64,000 nucleotides of DNA from Limnochordaceae bacterium (lineage in GTDB: Bacteria; Bacillota; Limnochordia; Limnochordales; Geochordaceae): assembly GCA_014896295.1 (NCBI GenBank), contig JADBKR010000007.1, positions 186,001 to 250,000 on the forward strand, read 5' to 3'. Of this stretch, positions 1 to 10,095 are shown piece by piece (position 1 is the stretch's first letter; each line of letters begins with the position of its first letter). The position numbers and the translations under genes are program-made. The notes under the pieces are model-generated. The model was given only the letters and a program-made list of their open reading frames with translations. It was not told the DNA's origin and did not search any database.

Positions 1-769
1 TCCAGCGTTCGCCGGGCGATGCGGATGCCCGGGTAGCGCAGCGTCCGCACCCACGGCTCGGCGTGAGGTTCGATGATGATGTCCCCCCGATAGCCGTGGT
101 GGTACAGGATGGCGAGCAGCGGCCCCCAGGCGGTTACCCCCATGCCCGCCGGCGGGTCGGTGAACCGCTTGCCCCCGATGGGCAGGGAGTCCTTGGCGTG
201 GAAGTGGACGAACCGGTGCCCCCACGCAGCCGCCTCGGCCAGGTAGTCGCGACCGCCGTAGATGGCGTGAGACGGGTCGTACTTGATGCCGAGGCCGGGA
301 AGGGCGCCGTGCACCTTCTCCCACATCGACGGGCGATCCACGCAGTTGCCCCAGTCGCAGTTGTAGACCGGCGACCCGCACCCCCAGCCGGCGCCCGACC
401 TCGACCAGCCGGCCGAAGGCGTCGACGGCGCGGCGGGCGCACTCCTCCATGCTCCTGCCTGCCGCGGGCCCCGCCCCGCAGACGAACGTCGGCACCCGGT
501 GCCGCGCGCACCACTCCATGAGCGCAATCGCCGAAGCCTCTTCCCGGTTGCGCACGGCCGCGTCGTCGGAGATCCGGTCCCGCCCGAAGCGCCCGATGGC
601 GGAGAAGGCGACGCCGTACTCCTGCTCGTAGCGGCTGATCGTCTCCTCTTTCGCCGAGGAACCCGTCGATGGTCTCGTCGTTGACGTTGTACTCGACGAC
701 GAGCCCTTCGTCCGCGGCGAACCGGAAGTCCTCCTCGGACAGGTCGGTGATGAACCCCAACCGCCCCAT
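1..769 (-). CDS. Sugar phosphate isomerase/epimerase (TIM barrel), 3' partial, two frameshifts
   Basis: Xylose-isomerase-like TIM-barrel protein of the IolE/sugar phosphate isomerase type, probably converting a keto-sugar or inositol intermediate in the cytoplasm. The reading starts at ATG 769 (GGGAGGCAGGGG just upstream) with MGRLGFITDLSEED. It must change frame twice: near 662-665, where an extra base in a C run separates NDETIDG from SSAKEETISRYEQ, and near 369-372, where VRVA joins VYNCDWGN. The last part has typical metal-site motifs (YDPSHAIYGG, FVHFHAKD, HAEPWVRTLR). The 3' end lies beyond the window. It follows the GH4 gene by 61 nt on the same strand, suggesting a glycoside-utilisation operon. 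The exact substrate cannot be told. Confidence 0.7.
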
Positions 770-830
770 GCCCCTGCCTCCCATCCCTTCCGCGTGTTGC
801 CCTTCTCCCGGTGCCCTCTTCCTGCTGCGC

Positions 831-2144
831 TCAGCGACCGCCCGGCTGCCGGAACTGGGGCAGCCAGTCGCGGTGCGCCTCGAGCAGCTCGTCGACCATC
901 GCGGTGATCTCGTCGAGGGTGAGCTCGGCAGCCGTGTGGGGATCCAGCATGGCCGCGTGGACCACGTGATCCCGTTTGCCCGTGAGCGCAGCTTCGACGG
1001 CTACCGCCTGCACGTTGACGTTGGTCTGGATCAAGGCCGCCAGGTGGACCGGGAGCGCCCCGACGCGGGTGGGCTGCACCCCGGTGCGATCGACCAGGCA
1101 GGGCACCTCGACCACGCAGTCGTCCGGCAGGTTGGGGATGAGCCCCCGGTTGGGCACGTTGGCGTACACCGTCCGGGGCGTCCCCGTCTCCATGCTGTGG
1201 ATGATGAGCGGGGCGTACTCTCCGGACAGGTACACGGCCGGCAGCGTCCCGTGCTCGAGGGAGCGGCGCAGCTCCTGCCATCCGGCGATCTGCTCCTCGC
1301 AGCGGCGAGGGTACTCGTCGAGCGGGATGCGGTAGCGTTCGATGAGATCGGGCCGATCCCGGCGGATGAAGTAGGGTACGTACTCCGAGAAGTGCTCGCT
1401 CGACTCGGTGACGAAGTAGCCGAGCCGCATCATCATGTCGTAGCGGACCCGGTTCCACTCGGGCACCCGGCCTTCGTCGACGAGCCGCCGCAGCCGGGGA
1501 TAGAGGTCTTCGCCGTTGTGCTCCAGCCGCAAGTAGAAGGCCATGTGGTTGATGCCCGCGCACAGGTAGGTGAGCTCCTCGTAGGGAATGCCCAGGTCGT
1601 GCGCCAGCTGGCGAGCCGTACCCTGAACGCTGTGGCACAGGCCCACCGTCCGGACGGCAGGGACGGCGCGGCTCAAGGCCCACTGGTTCATGGCCATGGG
1701 GTTGGCGTAGTTGATGAACAGCGCCTGCGGGCAAAGCTCCTCGATGTCGCGGGCGATGTCGACGAGCACCGGGATGGTGCGAAGCGCCCGCATGATCCCG
1801 CCGATCCCCAGGGTGTCGCCAATCGTCTGGCGCAAGCCGTACTTCTTGGGGATCTCGAAGTCGATCACGGTCGCCGGCCGGTAGCCGCCCACCTGGATCA
1901 TGGAGATCACGTAGCCGGCCCCGTCGAGGGCCCGGCGGCGATCGGTCGTCGCGGTGACGGTGAGGTGCCGGCCCATCGTCTCGGCCAACCGGCGGGCCAC
2001 GGTCTCCGTCACCGCCAGGCGCTCGGGGTCGATGTCCATGAGCGAGAGCTCCAGCCCGTCCAGCTCCGGGAAGCTCAAAAGGTCGCCCATCAAGGTTTTC
2101 GCGAAGACGGTCGAGCCGGCCCCGATGAAGGTCACCTTCGCCAT
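831..2144 (-). CDS. NAD-dependent glycosidase family 4 (alpha-galactosidase/glucosidase type)
   Basis: Cytoplasmic GH4 glycosidase of 437 aa, the usual family length. GH4 enzymes cleave glycosides by an oxidation-elimination mechanism using NAD and a divalent metal (family knowledge). Visible features: N-terminal dinucleotide fold FIGAGSTVFA (residues 6-15), INYANPMAM near 144, the metal-site CHSVQG with Cys170, and GINH with His200. The CHSV form of the metal motif is the one found in MelA-like alpha-galactosidases rather than 6-phospho-glycosidases, so an unphosphorylated alpha-galactoside or glucoside is the likelier substrate. ATG start at 2144. Upstream in the likely operon of the isomerase gene; no transporter gene is adjacent. 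Confidence 0.9.
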   Translation of the reverse strand: MAKVTFIGAGSTVFAKTLMGDLLSFPELDGLELSLMDIDPERLAVTETVARRLAETMGRHLTVTATTDRRRALDGAGYVISMIQVGGYRPATVIDFEIPKKYGLRQTIGDTLGIGGIMRALRTIPVLVDIARDIEELCPQALFINYANPMAMNQWALSRAVPAVRTVGLCHSVQGTARQLAHDLGIPYEELTYLCAGINHMAFYLRLEHNGEDLYPRLRRLVDEGRVPEWNRVRYDMMMRLGYFVTESSEHFSEYVPYFIRRDRPDLIERYRIPLDEYPRRCEEQIAGWQELRRSLEHGTLPAVYLSGEYAPLIIHSMETGTPRTVYANVPNRGLIPNLPDDCVVEVPCLVDRTGVQPTRVGALPVHLAALIQTNVNVQAVAVEAALTGKRDHVVHAAMLDPHTAAELTLDEITAMVDELLEAHRDWLPQFRQPGGR

Positions 2145-2457
2145 ACCGGTGGGTCGCCCCCCTGCCTCTGTTGCCGCGGATACGCGGATACTCGGAGGCC
2201 AGCGGGGGATTCGTCCCGCCGCCGGCAGTCCCCTACGTACGCCGGGAGATCCTCGGGGAGACCCTGCGGCCTGATGGGAACGAGCGCCCCGGGTCGGCCG
2301 TGTGACCGGCAACCGTGGCAATGTCCATGCCCCGACAGGCTCCGGCGCGATCCGGTACCCTTCGCCGCCACCCGCCCGATTGCGTGCTTTTCCTGCGGAG
2401 GAAGTGTCCCCCTCTCCCGGCGTAATAGGCCCGAGGAGGCGGGAAAGGGGGACGGGC
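2145..2457. other. Divergent intergenic region, 313 nt
   Basis: Lies between the GH4 gene (minus) and the nuclease pair (plus) and should hold both promoters. No convincing -35/-10 pair was found on either strand. A short direct repeat CGGATAC occurs twice near 2186-2205. The Shine-Dalgarno for the plus gene (GGGGGA) is at its right end. No coding sequence with family similarity is seen. Confidence 0.4.
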
Positions 2458-3600
2458 ATGCTGCGCCTGCTGCACCTCGCCGATTTGCATCTCGGATGGA
2501 CGCCATCCTTCATGCCGGAGCCCCGGAGGGCGGAGCGCAAGCGGCGCCGGGACGCGTTGCTCCGGGCAGCGGTCGACTGGAGCCTGAGGCCCGAGCACCG
2601 CATCGGGATGGTCGTCATCGCGGGGGATCTCTTCGAGACCCACACCCCGGACGAGGCGCTCGCCGCGTCGGCCGTCCGGGAGCTCGGGCGCCTGGTCGAG
2701 GCCGGTATCGCGGTCGTGACGGTGCCCGGCAACCACGACGAGATCACCTACCATAACTCCATCTACCGGCGGTGGGCCGACCGGTGGCCGGGCGTCCTCG
2801 TCCAGCACCCTTTCCCCGCTCACGTCACGACCCTCACCGTGGCGGGCGTCCCGGTGCACGTCTACGGGCTCGCCTACACCGGAGGCCTCACGCCCGCCCA
2901 GCGCCCGCTCACCCAGTTTCCCAAGCCGGACGAGCCCGGGCTGCACCTGGCCGTCTTTCACGGGGTGCTCGGCGACTGGGGCGGCGAGCGCAGCCTGCCC
3001 CTCGACCCCGAGGCGCTGGGCGCGGCAGGGTACGACTACGTCGCCCTCGGCCACATCCACCAGCACCGGGAGCACCGGCTCGGCCGGACGACGGCCGTTT
3101 ACTGCGGAGCGGTCGAGAGCAAGGACTTCGAGGATCCCGGCGTCGGCCACTGGACCGTGGTCGAGCTGGACGGCGCCCCGGGCCACTTCACCGCCCGCAT
3201 CGAGCGCCCGCCCGCTCCCGCCCAGATCGCCGAGACGGTGACCGTGGACGCGGGACGTTTCGACGATCCGGCCGCCCTGGAGGCCGCTCTCCTGGGGATG
3301 GGCGGCCCGGAACGGATTCTCCGGGTGCGCCTCACGGGGGCGCTTCCCTTCGAACTCGACGTGGATGCTCTGGCCGCCTCGCTGGCCGACCGTTTCTACC
3401 ACTTGAGGATCGAGGACCAGACCGAGACCGTGTCGGACGCCCTCCTCGACCGTTGGGCAGCCCAGCCCACCATCCTCGGCACCTTCATCCGGCGCATGCG
3501 CCGCCGCCTGGAGCAGGCCACCGGCGACGAAGAGCGGCGGCTCGTCGTCAAGGCGCTGCGTCGCGGCGTCCACGCGCTGAGCGGAGGGGGTGCGCCGTGA
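2458..3600 (+). CDS. Metallophosphoesterase, SbcD/YhaO-like DNA nuclease subunit
   Basis: Calcineurin-like phosphoesterase of 380 aa expected to act with the SMC-like ATPase encoded next in DNA end processing or repair. The five phosphoesterase motifs are visible in order: LADLHLG, GDLFE, PGNHDE, VFHG and GHIHQH, which supply the two-metal site. ATG 2458 is chosen because it starts MLRLLHLADLH and has GGGGGA a few bases upstream; the open frame further upstream is not family-like. Its stop overlaps the GTG start of the ATPase gene by four bases (GTGA), so the two are translationally coupled. The pair resembles Bacillus YhaO/YhaN as much as SbcD/SbcC. Confidence 0.9.
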   Translation: MLRLLHLADLHLGWTPSFMPEPRRAERKRRRDALLRAAVDWSLRPEHRIGMVVIAGDLFETHTPDEALAASAVRELGRLVEAGIAVVTVPGNHDEITYHNSIYRRWADRWPGVLVQHPFPAHVTTLTVAGVPVHVYGLAYTGGLTPAQRPLTQFPKPDEPGLHLAVFHGVLGDWGGERSLPLDPEALGAAGYDYVALGHIHQHREHRLGRTTAVYCGAVESKDFEDPGVGHWTVVELDGAPGHFTARIERPPAPAQIAETVTVDAGRFDDPAALEAALLGMGGPERILRVRLTGALPFELDVDALAASLADRFYHLRIEDQTETVSDALLDRWAAQPTILGTFIRRMRRRLEQATGDEERRLVVKALRRGVHALSGGGAP

Positions 3601-6600
3601 ACAGCGCCCCGGCCCTGCCAGCGCCGGCGCCCGTTCGGCCGGCCTCGCCCCTGCGGTTTCACCGGATCGTCCTGCGGGGCTTCGGGCCGTTCCGGGACGG
3701 CGTCGAGGTCGAGCTCCCGGACGGTCTGGGAGTACTCGTGGCCCCCAACGAGTGGGGCAAGTCGACCATCGTGGCGGGCATCTCGGCCGTGCTGTTCGGA
3801 CTGCCGGGCTCATCCAACCCCAGGGCGTTCGGCCAGGCTCGCTACCGCAACCGCGACCACCCCTCCCGCTTCGAGGGCGTGCTCGAGTTCACCGGCGTGG
3901 ACGGCGTGCGCTACCGGCTCGTCCGCAGCTTCGACAACCACCGGGTGCGGCTGCAGCGTCTCGACGGCAAGGGGCAGGCCACCACCGAGCTCGAGACGAC
4001 CCACAACCCGGCCGGGCGCCGCCCCAACGCCCGCTTTCAGCAACGATTGCTGCAGCTGGTGGGGATGGCCTCCCGGGAGCTTTTCCTTCAGACCTTCTGC
4101 GTCCAACAGCCGCTCCCCGACCCCTCCGATCCGAAGCAGCCGGTGCTGTCGGAGGAGGTGCGGCGGCTCTTGTCCGGGGCAGGCACCGGCGCCTACGATG
4201 CGGCGCTGCAGGCGCTGCTCGGGCAACTGCGGTCCCTCACCCGGCGCAAGGCCGACCTGGGGGTCGGTGCGCAAAACGACGACAAGGACCGGGAAGTGGA
4301 GATCCTGGAGGCTCGCGCCGCCGCCCTGCAGCAGGCCCTCGAGCAGGGGCGCCGGCAGGCGGACGAGCTCCAGCAGGTCCAGCAGGAGCTTGCCCGTGCC
4401 GTCCAGGAGCGGGGCGAACTGCAGGGCGAGGCTCCAGCGGGCCGAAAAAGCCCGGCAGGCCTGGCAGGAGTGGCGCCGCCTGGCCGAAGGGTACCAGGCC
4501 CGGATCCGGGACCGCCAGGAACTGCGCAAGAACGTGGAGCAGGCTTCGCAGCTTGCGGCGGGCATCGCCGAGGCCCAACGCCAACTTCAGGAACAGTGGC
4601 CCGAGCTGGCCGGGCTCTCCGACCAGGACGCCCGGCAGATCGAGCGCCTCCATACCCTGGAGCAAGAGCTCGCCGGGCTCGGCCTCACCCTGGCCGGCCT
4701 TCGGCGCGACGTCGACCAGGCGAAGGGGCGGGCGGCGCTGGCCATCTGGCGCAGGCGCACCCTCCTGGCCGAGCGCCTGGAACAGGTCGAAAGAGAGCTT
4801 GTGTCACTGGACGCCTTCGACCGGGCCGACCCGGAGACTCTGGAGCTCGTGCGTAACCACGTGGCCGAGCGCGCCCGGTTACGCGCCCGGGTGCAGGAGG
4901 CGACTGCGGCGCTCGAGCGTGCCCGGGAGAGCATCCGGCAGGTGGAAGACCGGGCCTCCCAGATCCGGAAAGCCTTCGAGGAGGTCTCGGCGCTCGAGCC
5001 GGAGCTGGCGCCCGTCATCGAACGCAAGCTGGAGCTGAGCGACCGCCAGGAGCAGGCCCAGCGGGAGTGGTCGAAATGGGCCGCCGTCCGGGAGGCCGAG
5101 CGGCGACGCCGGCGCCGGGCGCGGCTGTTCATCGCGGCCGCCGTACTGGCCGGGCTGGGGCTAGGCTTCGCGACCGGCCGGTGGGGATTGGGCGCCGGCC
5201 CGGAGCAGTCGGCCGTGGCGGCGGCCGCCGGAGCGCTGGTCCTCGGCGTGGTCGCAGCGGTGGTCACCGGGCGACGGCCGGCCGAGAGCCGGACGGCAGG
5301 GGACCTCTCCCGCCTGCCGGTGATTGAAGAGCAACTGGCAGGCTTTTCCCGGGAAATGGGCGAGCTGGATCGGCGTCTGGGCGCCCTTGCCGGTGCGACC
5401 CGAGTCTACCTTGCCCAGGTCAGGGCGCGCTGGGGCGAATGGCAGCGGGCCCTGGCGGAGCTCGAACAGGAGCGGCGCAGGCTCCCGTCGCAGGAAGCGG
5501 TGGCCAGGCTGGAAGACGATGCAGCCCGGGCGCAAGAGGAGTGGCAAAGGTTCGAAGAGCGGTTGCGGCCCTTCACGGACCGCTTCTCCGACGTCTCGCA
5601 GGCCCTTCGCCGGTGGGAGGAGTCGCGAAAGGCCCGGGAGAGACTTGCGGCCGACCTGGATGCGCTCCACGCCGCCCACTTCTCCGCCCCTTCCGTCGGC
5701 GAAGAGAGGCCGTGCGCCGAGGCCGGCCCCCTGTGGGCCGAGCTCGAGGGCCGCCTGCGGGAAGGCGACGGGGCGGCACCGCTTACGGTGAAGGAGCTCG
5801 TCGAGCGGCTTTCCCGGCTGGAGCCGCCTTTCTGGGCCGCCCCCCAGATCGAGCGGCAACTGTGGGAGTCGGCCCCTTCGGAGCCCGGAGCGTTGCTCCA
5901 GTGGCTCGCCCGCACCCAGGAGACCGAGCTGACCCGGGCGCGCACGCTGGAAGAGCAGGTGGCGCGCTACGAGGCCGAAGCGGAGCGGCTGCGCTCAGAG
6001 AGCCTCTCCTTGCGCGAGGCGCTGAGCACGGTGCTGGCAGGCTCGGGAGGGGACGCGGCCGTCGCCTTGCAGCGCCTGCAGGCCTGCCGGGAGCACGCCC
6101 GGCAGATCGAGACCGACCGCCGCTCGCTGCAGGCCATCCTGAAGACGCGTGGGGTCGAGAGCGTCGACGAGCTATCGGCCAAACTGGACCAGGCCGACGA
6201 CGCAGCCGTGGCGACCTTGCAGGCGCTCGAAAAGCTCGTGCGAGACCACCCGGGCCTACCTTCCCCCAACTGGTCTCTGACGTGGGGGCCGCCTCGGAGA
6301 AACTGCAGGAGCTCGACCAGGAGATCGGCCAGGCCGGCGCACGGCTGCGGGAGCTCGAGGAGTCGCTGGATCGCCTGCGCACCCGCCAGGCCGAGATCAT
6401 GGGGCAACAGCCCCTCAACGTGGCGGCGGCGGAGCTGCAACTCCGGGAGCTCCACCGCCAGAAGGAGGCCCTCTGGTTGGAGGCCCGCGCCCTGGCCCTG
6501 GCCTACCAGGAGATCGAGCAGGCCGTCCAGGAGTTCCAGTCCACGCACCGGGGCCGGCTGCAGGAGGTGGCGGGCGCCTACTTCGCGGCGTTCACCGGGC

Positions 6601-6923
6601 AAGAGGGCCGCCGCGTCAAGTTGGACGAGTCGTTCGGCGTCACCGTGGTGGAGCCGGACGGCGCCGAGGTGCACCCTGCCCAGCTCAGCAAGGGGGCCCA
6701 GGATCAGCTTTACCTCGCCTTGCGCCTGGCCGTGGCAGCGCTGATGGCGTCGCAGCTCGCTCTGCCGTTCGTCTTCGACGACCCGTTCCTCAACTGCGAC
6801 GAGGAGCGCTTGCGGCACATCCGGGAGACACTCGTGTCCCTGGGCCGGGAGCGCCAGGTGCTGCTGCTCAGCCACCGGCCCGACTTCGCCGAGTGGGGTG
6901 CGCCGGTGCGGCGCTCGGCGTGA
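3597..6923 (+). CDS. SbcC/YhaN-like SMC-type ATPase, two frameshifts
   Basis: Large coiled-coil ATPase (about 1,108 aa once frames are joined), partner of the phosphoesterase before it. N-terminal Walker A NEWGKST, long Glu/Gln/Arg-rich coiled coil, two central hydrophobic segments (around 5122-5275) as in YhaN, then the C-terminal ABC part: LSKGAQDQLY signature, VFDDPFLNCDE Walker B and LLLSHRPDF switch. GTG start at 3597 overlaps the previous stop. The frame must shift near 4422-4424 (an extra G between ELQ and ARLQRAEK) and near 6253 (HPG to PTFPQLVSD). Because both flanks are family-like, sequencing or assembly error is more likely than true decay. Confidence 0.8.
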
Positions 6924-7768
6924 AGCGAGACGGCCGTGGAAAGGATCGGGATCACGCCTTGCCGGCATCACCAGGAAGGATCGAGGAAGAGCCCATCCGG
7001 ATCGTGGTGGAAGGGCAGCAGCTCATCGGAATCGTGCACCGGCCGCCGGGCGGGGCCGACGAGCGGCCGCCCGCCGTCGTGTTGTGCCACGGTTTCGGCG
7101 GCCACAAGGCCGAAAACCACCGGCTGTTCGTCAAGGCGGCACGGGCGATGGCCAGGGCGGGCATGGCGGCCCTGCGGTTCGACTTCCGGGGCTCCGGCGA
7201 CTCCGAGGGAGAGTTCGAGGAGATGACGCTGAGCGGCGAGGTCACGGACGCGCTGGCTGCCCTCGCGTACGCCCGGAGCCATGTGGGCCGGCCCGTCGCA
7301 CTGCTCGGCATGAGCATGGGCGGGGCGGTGGCCACTCTGGTGGCCGAGAGAGACGGCGACGTGGCGCGCTCGTGCTCTGGAGCGCCGTCGCCGACCCCCT
7401 GCGCATCGCCCGGCACATGGCCGCCCAGGCTCCCGACCAGCCCCGCGTCATCATGTACCGGGGCCACTACGACCGGGCGGGTAACCTGATCGGCCAGGGC
7501 TTCGTGGACGACCTCCCCCGCCACCGGCCCCTGGATGCGGCGGCCCGGTACCCCGGGCCCCGTCCTGCTGGTGCACGGCACGCGGGACGAGGCCGTACCG
7601 CCCTCCGACGCCGAGCTCTACTTCGCGGCCTTTCCCACCCGCGACAAGACCCTGCACCAGGTGGCCGGCGCCGACCACACCTATAACCGGGGCGAGTGGA
7701 CGGATCAGGTCATCGAAACGACCGTCGCCTGGCTGCGCCGGCATCTGCTGCCCGCGCCTCAGTCGTAA
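6920..7768 (+). CDS. Alpha/beta hydrolase (dienelactone-hydrolase/esterase-like), two frameshifts
   Basis: Cytoplasmic serine hydrolase of the alpha/beta fold, family usually about 250-280 aa. Visible: CHGFGGHK oxyanion-hole region, [15 protein letters not shown], nucleophile elbow GMSMGG, the acid-region strand [13 protein letters not shown] and the catalytic His in GADHTY. GTG start at 6920 overlaps the ATPase stop (GTGA). Frame changes are needed near 7366 (DVAR to [10 protein letters not shown]) and near 7548 (AARYPG to PVLLVHG). The last 11 bases overlap the convergent DUF1445 gene. Substrate unknown. Confidence 0.75.
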
Positions 7769-8560
7769 GAGAGGTCGGCGTCCTTCCGGTCGGTGATGAA
7801 CATGTGCCCGGGCGCGTGGGTGATCATCAGCGACGGCTTTGCTCTCGAGCGCCACCGCCTGCGCCGTCACCCCGCACGCCCAGAAGACGGGCATCTCCCC
7901 GTCGCGAACCGTCACCGCGTCGCCGAAGTCCGGACGCTCCAGGCGCCGGATGCCGAGGGCCGCCGGATCGCCGACGTGCACCGGCGCCCCGTGCGCCCCG
8001 GGAAAGCGCGCCGTCACCTGCACTGCCCGCGGCACGAGCTCCACCGGGATGGGGCGCATCGTCACCACCAGCGGGCCGCGGAAAACGCCGGCGGGGTCGC
8101 AGGCCCGGTTGGTCACGTACATGGGAACGTTCTTGCCCTCTTCCAAGTGGCGGACCGGTACGCCCGCCTCGAGGAGCGCCCGTTCGAACGTGAAGCTGCA
8201 CCCGAACAGAAAGGCCACCAGGTCGTCCCGCCAGAGCTCCAGGACGTCCGTGGGCTCCCCTTCGAGGCGTCCGTCACGGTAGATGCGGTACCTCGGCACG
8301 TCCGTGCGCAGATCCGCGTCCGGTGCCAGCCGCCGCGGCTCCCACGAGCCGGCGTCGGTCACCTCCAGGAGCGGGCACGGCTTGGGGTTGCGCTGGCAGA
8401 AAAGCAGGAAATCGCAGGCAAACTGGCGGGGCAGGACGACCAGGTTGGCCTGCGCGTACCCCGGGCACAGGCCTGCCGTGGGCCCTGTCCACCGCCCCTC
8501 CCGGATGGCCTGCCGGGCCTCCCGTGGCCCGCCGAACGCTTCAACGGCCCGCAGGCTCAC
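7758..8560 (-). CDS. DUF1445 putative hydro-lyase (D-glutamate cyclase-like), one frameshift
   Basis: About 266 aa, the family length. DUF1445 proteins are related to the D-glutamate cyclase domain that converts D-glutamate to 5-oxo-D-proline (family knowledge). Motifs seen: [42 protein letters not shown] and, at the end, FWACGVTAQ followed by [12 protein letters not shown]. The last two are in different frames; the shift lies near 7845, just after VALES. GTG 8560 overlaps the end of pxpA by 20 nt, so the two genes are probably translationally coupled. Together with PxpA and the Liv-type importer it suggests handling of oxoproline or D-glutamate. Confidence 0.85.
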
Positions 8561-9338
8561 GGCCTGCCACCTCCCGCAGCGGCGCGATCCGGACGCCGGC
8601 GGCCCGCAGCTCCCGGGCCATCCGCTCCACGCTGGCCGCCGCCTCGGGGTTGTCGCCGTGCACGCAGATGGAGTCGACCTGCAGCCGTACCGGCGTGCCG
8701 TCGACGGCCGCCACCCATCCTTGCGTCGCCATCTGCACTGCCCGTCGCGCCACCTCGGCCGGGTCGTGCAGCACGGCCCCGGGAAGGCGGCGGGAGACCA
8801 GCGTGCCGTCGGGGTTGTAGGCCCGATCGGCGAACACCTCTTCCGCCACGGTGAGCCCCGCTTCCCGGGCCCGCCGCGCAAAGAGCGACCCGGAACGGGC
8901 CAGCACGATCAGGCCCCAGGAGCGCAGGGCCAGCAGAGCCTCGATGACGGCCGACGCCAGGCGCTCGTCGTCGGAGGCCGCGTTGTAGAAGGCGCCATGC
9001 AGCTTCACGTGCTGGAGCGGGACGCCGGCAGCCTCACAAAAGGCCTTGAGCGCGCCCACCTGGTAGATCACGTACGCCCTCGCTTCGGCCGGGCTCAGCT
9101 GCATCTCCCTCCGGCCGAAGCCCATCAGGTCCGGGTAGCCGGGATGCGCTCCCACCGCGACGCCGTGCTGCTTGCAGCGGGCCACGGTGCGTTCCATGAC
9201 GAGGGGGTCACCGGCGTGGTAGCCGCAGGCCAGGTTGACCGAGGAGACGTGGCCAAGCACCCTCTCCCCCGGCTCGATCTGCCACGCCCCGAAGCTCTCC
9301 CCCATGTCACAGTTGAGGTCGACCAGGCTTCCGCCCAA
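8541..9338 (-). CDS. pxpA: 5-oxoprolinase subunit A, LamB/YcsF family
   Basis: 265 aa, typical for PxpA, the subunit that with PxpB and PxpC opens 5-oxoproline to glutamate at the cost of ATP. The family hallmarks [11 protein letters not shown] at the N terminus, [20 protein letters not shown] and VKLHGAFYN are all present. TTG start at 9338 with GGAGAGGGG about nine bases upstream. It is sixth in a seven-gene minus-strand run after livKHMGF and before the DUF1445 gene. No pxpB or pxpC is present in the window, so those subunits must be elsewhere or the protein works in another context. Confidence 0.93.
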   Translation of the reverse strand: MGGSLVDLNCDMGESFGAWQIEPGERVLGHVSSVNLACGYHAGDPLVMERTVARCKQHGVAVGAHPGYPDLMGFGRREMQLSPAEARAYVIYQVGALKAFCEAAGVPLQHVKLHGAFYNAASDDERLASAVIEALLALRSWGLIVLARSGSLFARRAREAGLTVAEEVFADRAYNPDGTLVSRRLPGAVLHDPAEVARRAVQMATQGWVAAVDGTPVRLQVDSICVHGDNPEAAASVERMARELRAAGVRIAPLREVAGREPAGR

Positions 9339-9390
9339 CCCTCCTCACCCCTCTCCTCGGCCATCTATCCGGCGGAGCGCCGTCTCACGC

Positions 9391-10095
9391 TCAAACACCC
9401 AGAAAGGCACGGCGCATCGCCTCCGAGGCCAGGAGCTCCGGCCCCCTCCCCTGCACGACGGTACGCCCCGTCTGGAGCACGTATCCCCTGTCGGCCAGCT
9501 GCAGCGCCTCTCGGGCCCGTTGTTCGACGAGCAGGATGGTGAGGCCCTCGTCGCGCAACCGGGCAACGACCGCGAAGAGTTCCTCGACGAGTTTCGGCAT
9601 GAGCCCGAGCGAGGGTTCGTCGAGCATCAGCAGTTTGGGCCGGGCCATGAGCCCGCGCCCGATGGCCACCATCTGCTGTTCCCCGCCCGAGAGCGTCCCG
9701 GCCCGCTGGTGACGGCGCTCGCGAAGCCGGGGGAACAGATCGTAGACCCGTTCGAGCTGCTGCTCCGTCTCGGGCCCCCCACCCACGGAGAACGCGCCCA
9801 GGCGCAGGTTTTCCTCGACGGTCAACGGCCCGAAGACCATCCGCCCCTCCGGCACGTAGGTGATGCCCATGCGCACCACCTCGGGTGTCCCCTTGCGGGC
9901 GAGGGGAGTCCCTTCGAACCGCACCTCCCCCCTCACCGGCTGGAGCGCCCCCGCGATGGTCTTGAGGGTGGTGCTCTTCCCTGCCCCGTTGCTCCCGACC
10001 AGCGCCACGAGCTCTCCCCGGCGCACCTCCAGGGAGACGTCGTAGAGCGCCGGTACCCCGTCATACTCCACCGAGATGTGCCGGACCTCGAGCAT
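9391..10095 (-). CDS. livF: Branched-chain-type ABC transporter ATPase LivF
   Basis: 234-aa cytoplasmic ATPase that powers the adjacent LivH/LivM permease. Walker A GSNGAGKST, Q-loop region, signature LSGGEQQM, Walker B LLMLDEPSLG and switch His replaced in the usual LivF manner by LVEQ. ATG 10095 gives MLEVRHISVEY; it lies inside the 3' end of livG (35-nt overlap), indicating coupling. Homologues import branched-chain amino acids, urea, amides or aromatic acids; here the neighbours PxpA and DUF1445 suggest a cyclic amino acid such as oxoproline (inference). Confidence 0.93.
   Translation of the reverse strand: MLEVRHISVEYDGVPALYDVSLEVRRGELVALVGSNGAGKSTTLKTIAGALQPVRGEVRFEGTPLARKGTPEVVRMGITYVPEGRMVFGPLTVEENLRLGAFSVGGGPETEQQLERVYDLFPRLRERRHQRAGTLSGGEQQMVAIGRGLMARPKLLMLDEPSLGLMPKLVEELFAVVARLRDEGLTILLVEQRAREALQLADRGYVLQTGRTVVQGRGPELLASEAMRRAFLGV

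Noticed and set aside
831-2747. Extension of the GH4 frame 200 codons upstream of ATG 2144
   Set aside because: The extra part is Arg/Ser/Pro-rich, overlaps the nuclease gene and does not match GH4 proteins.
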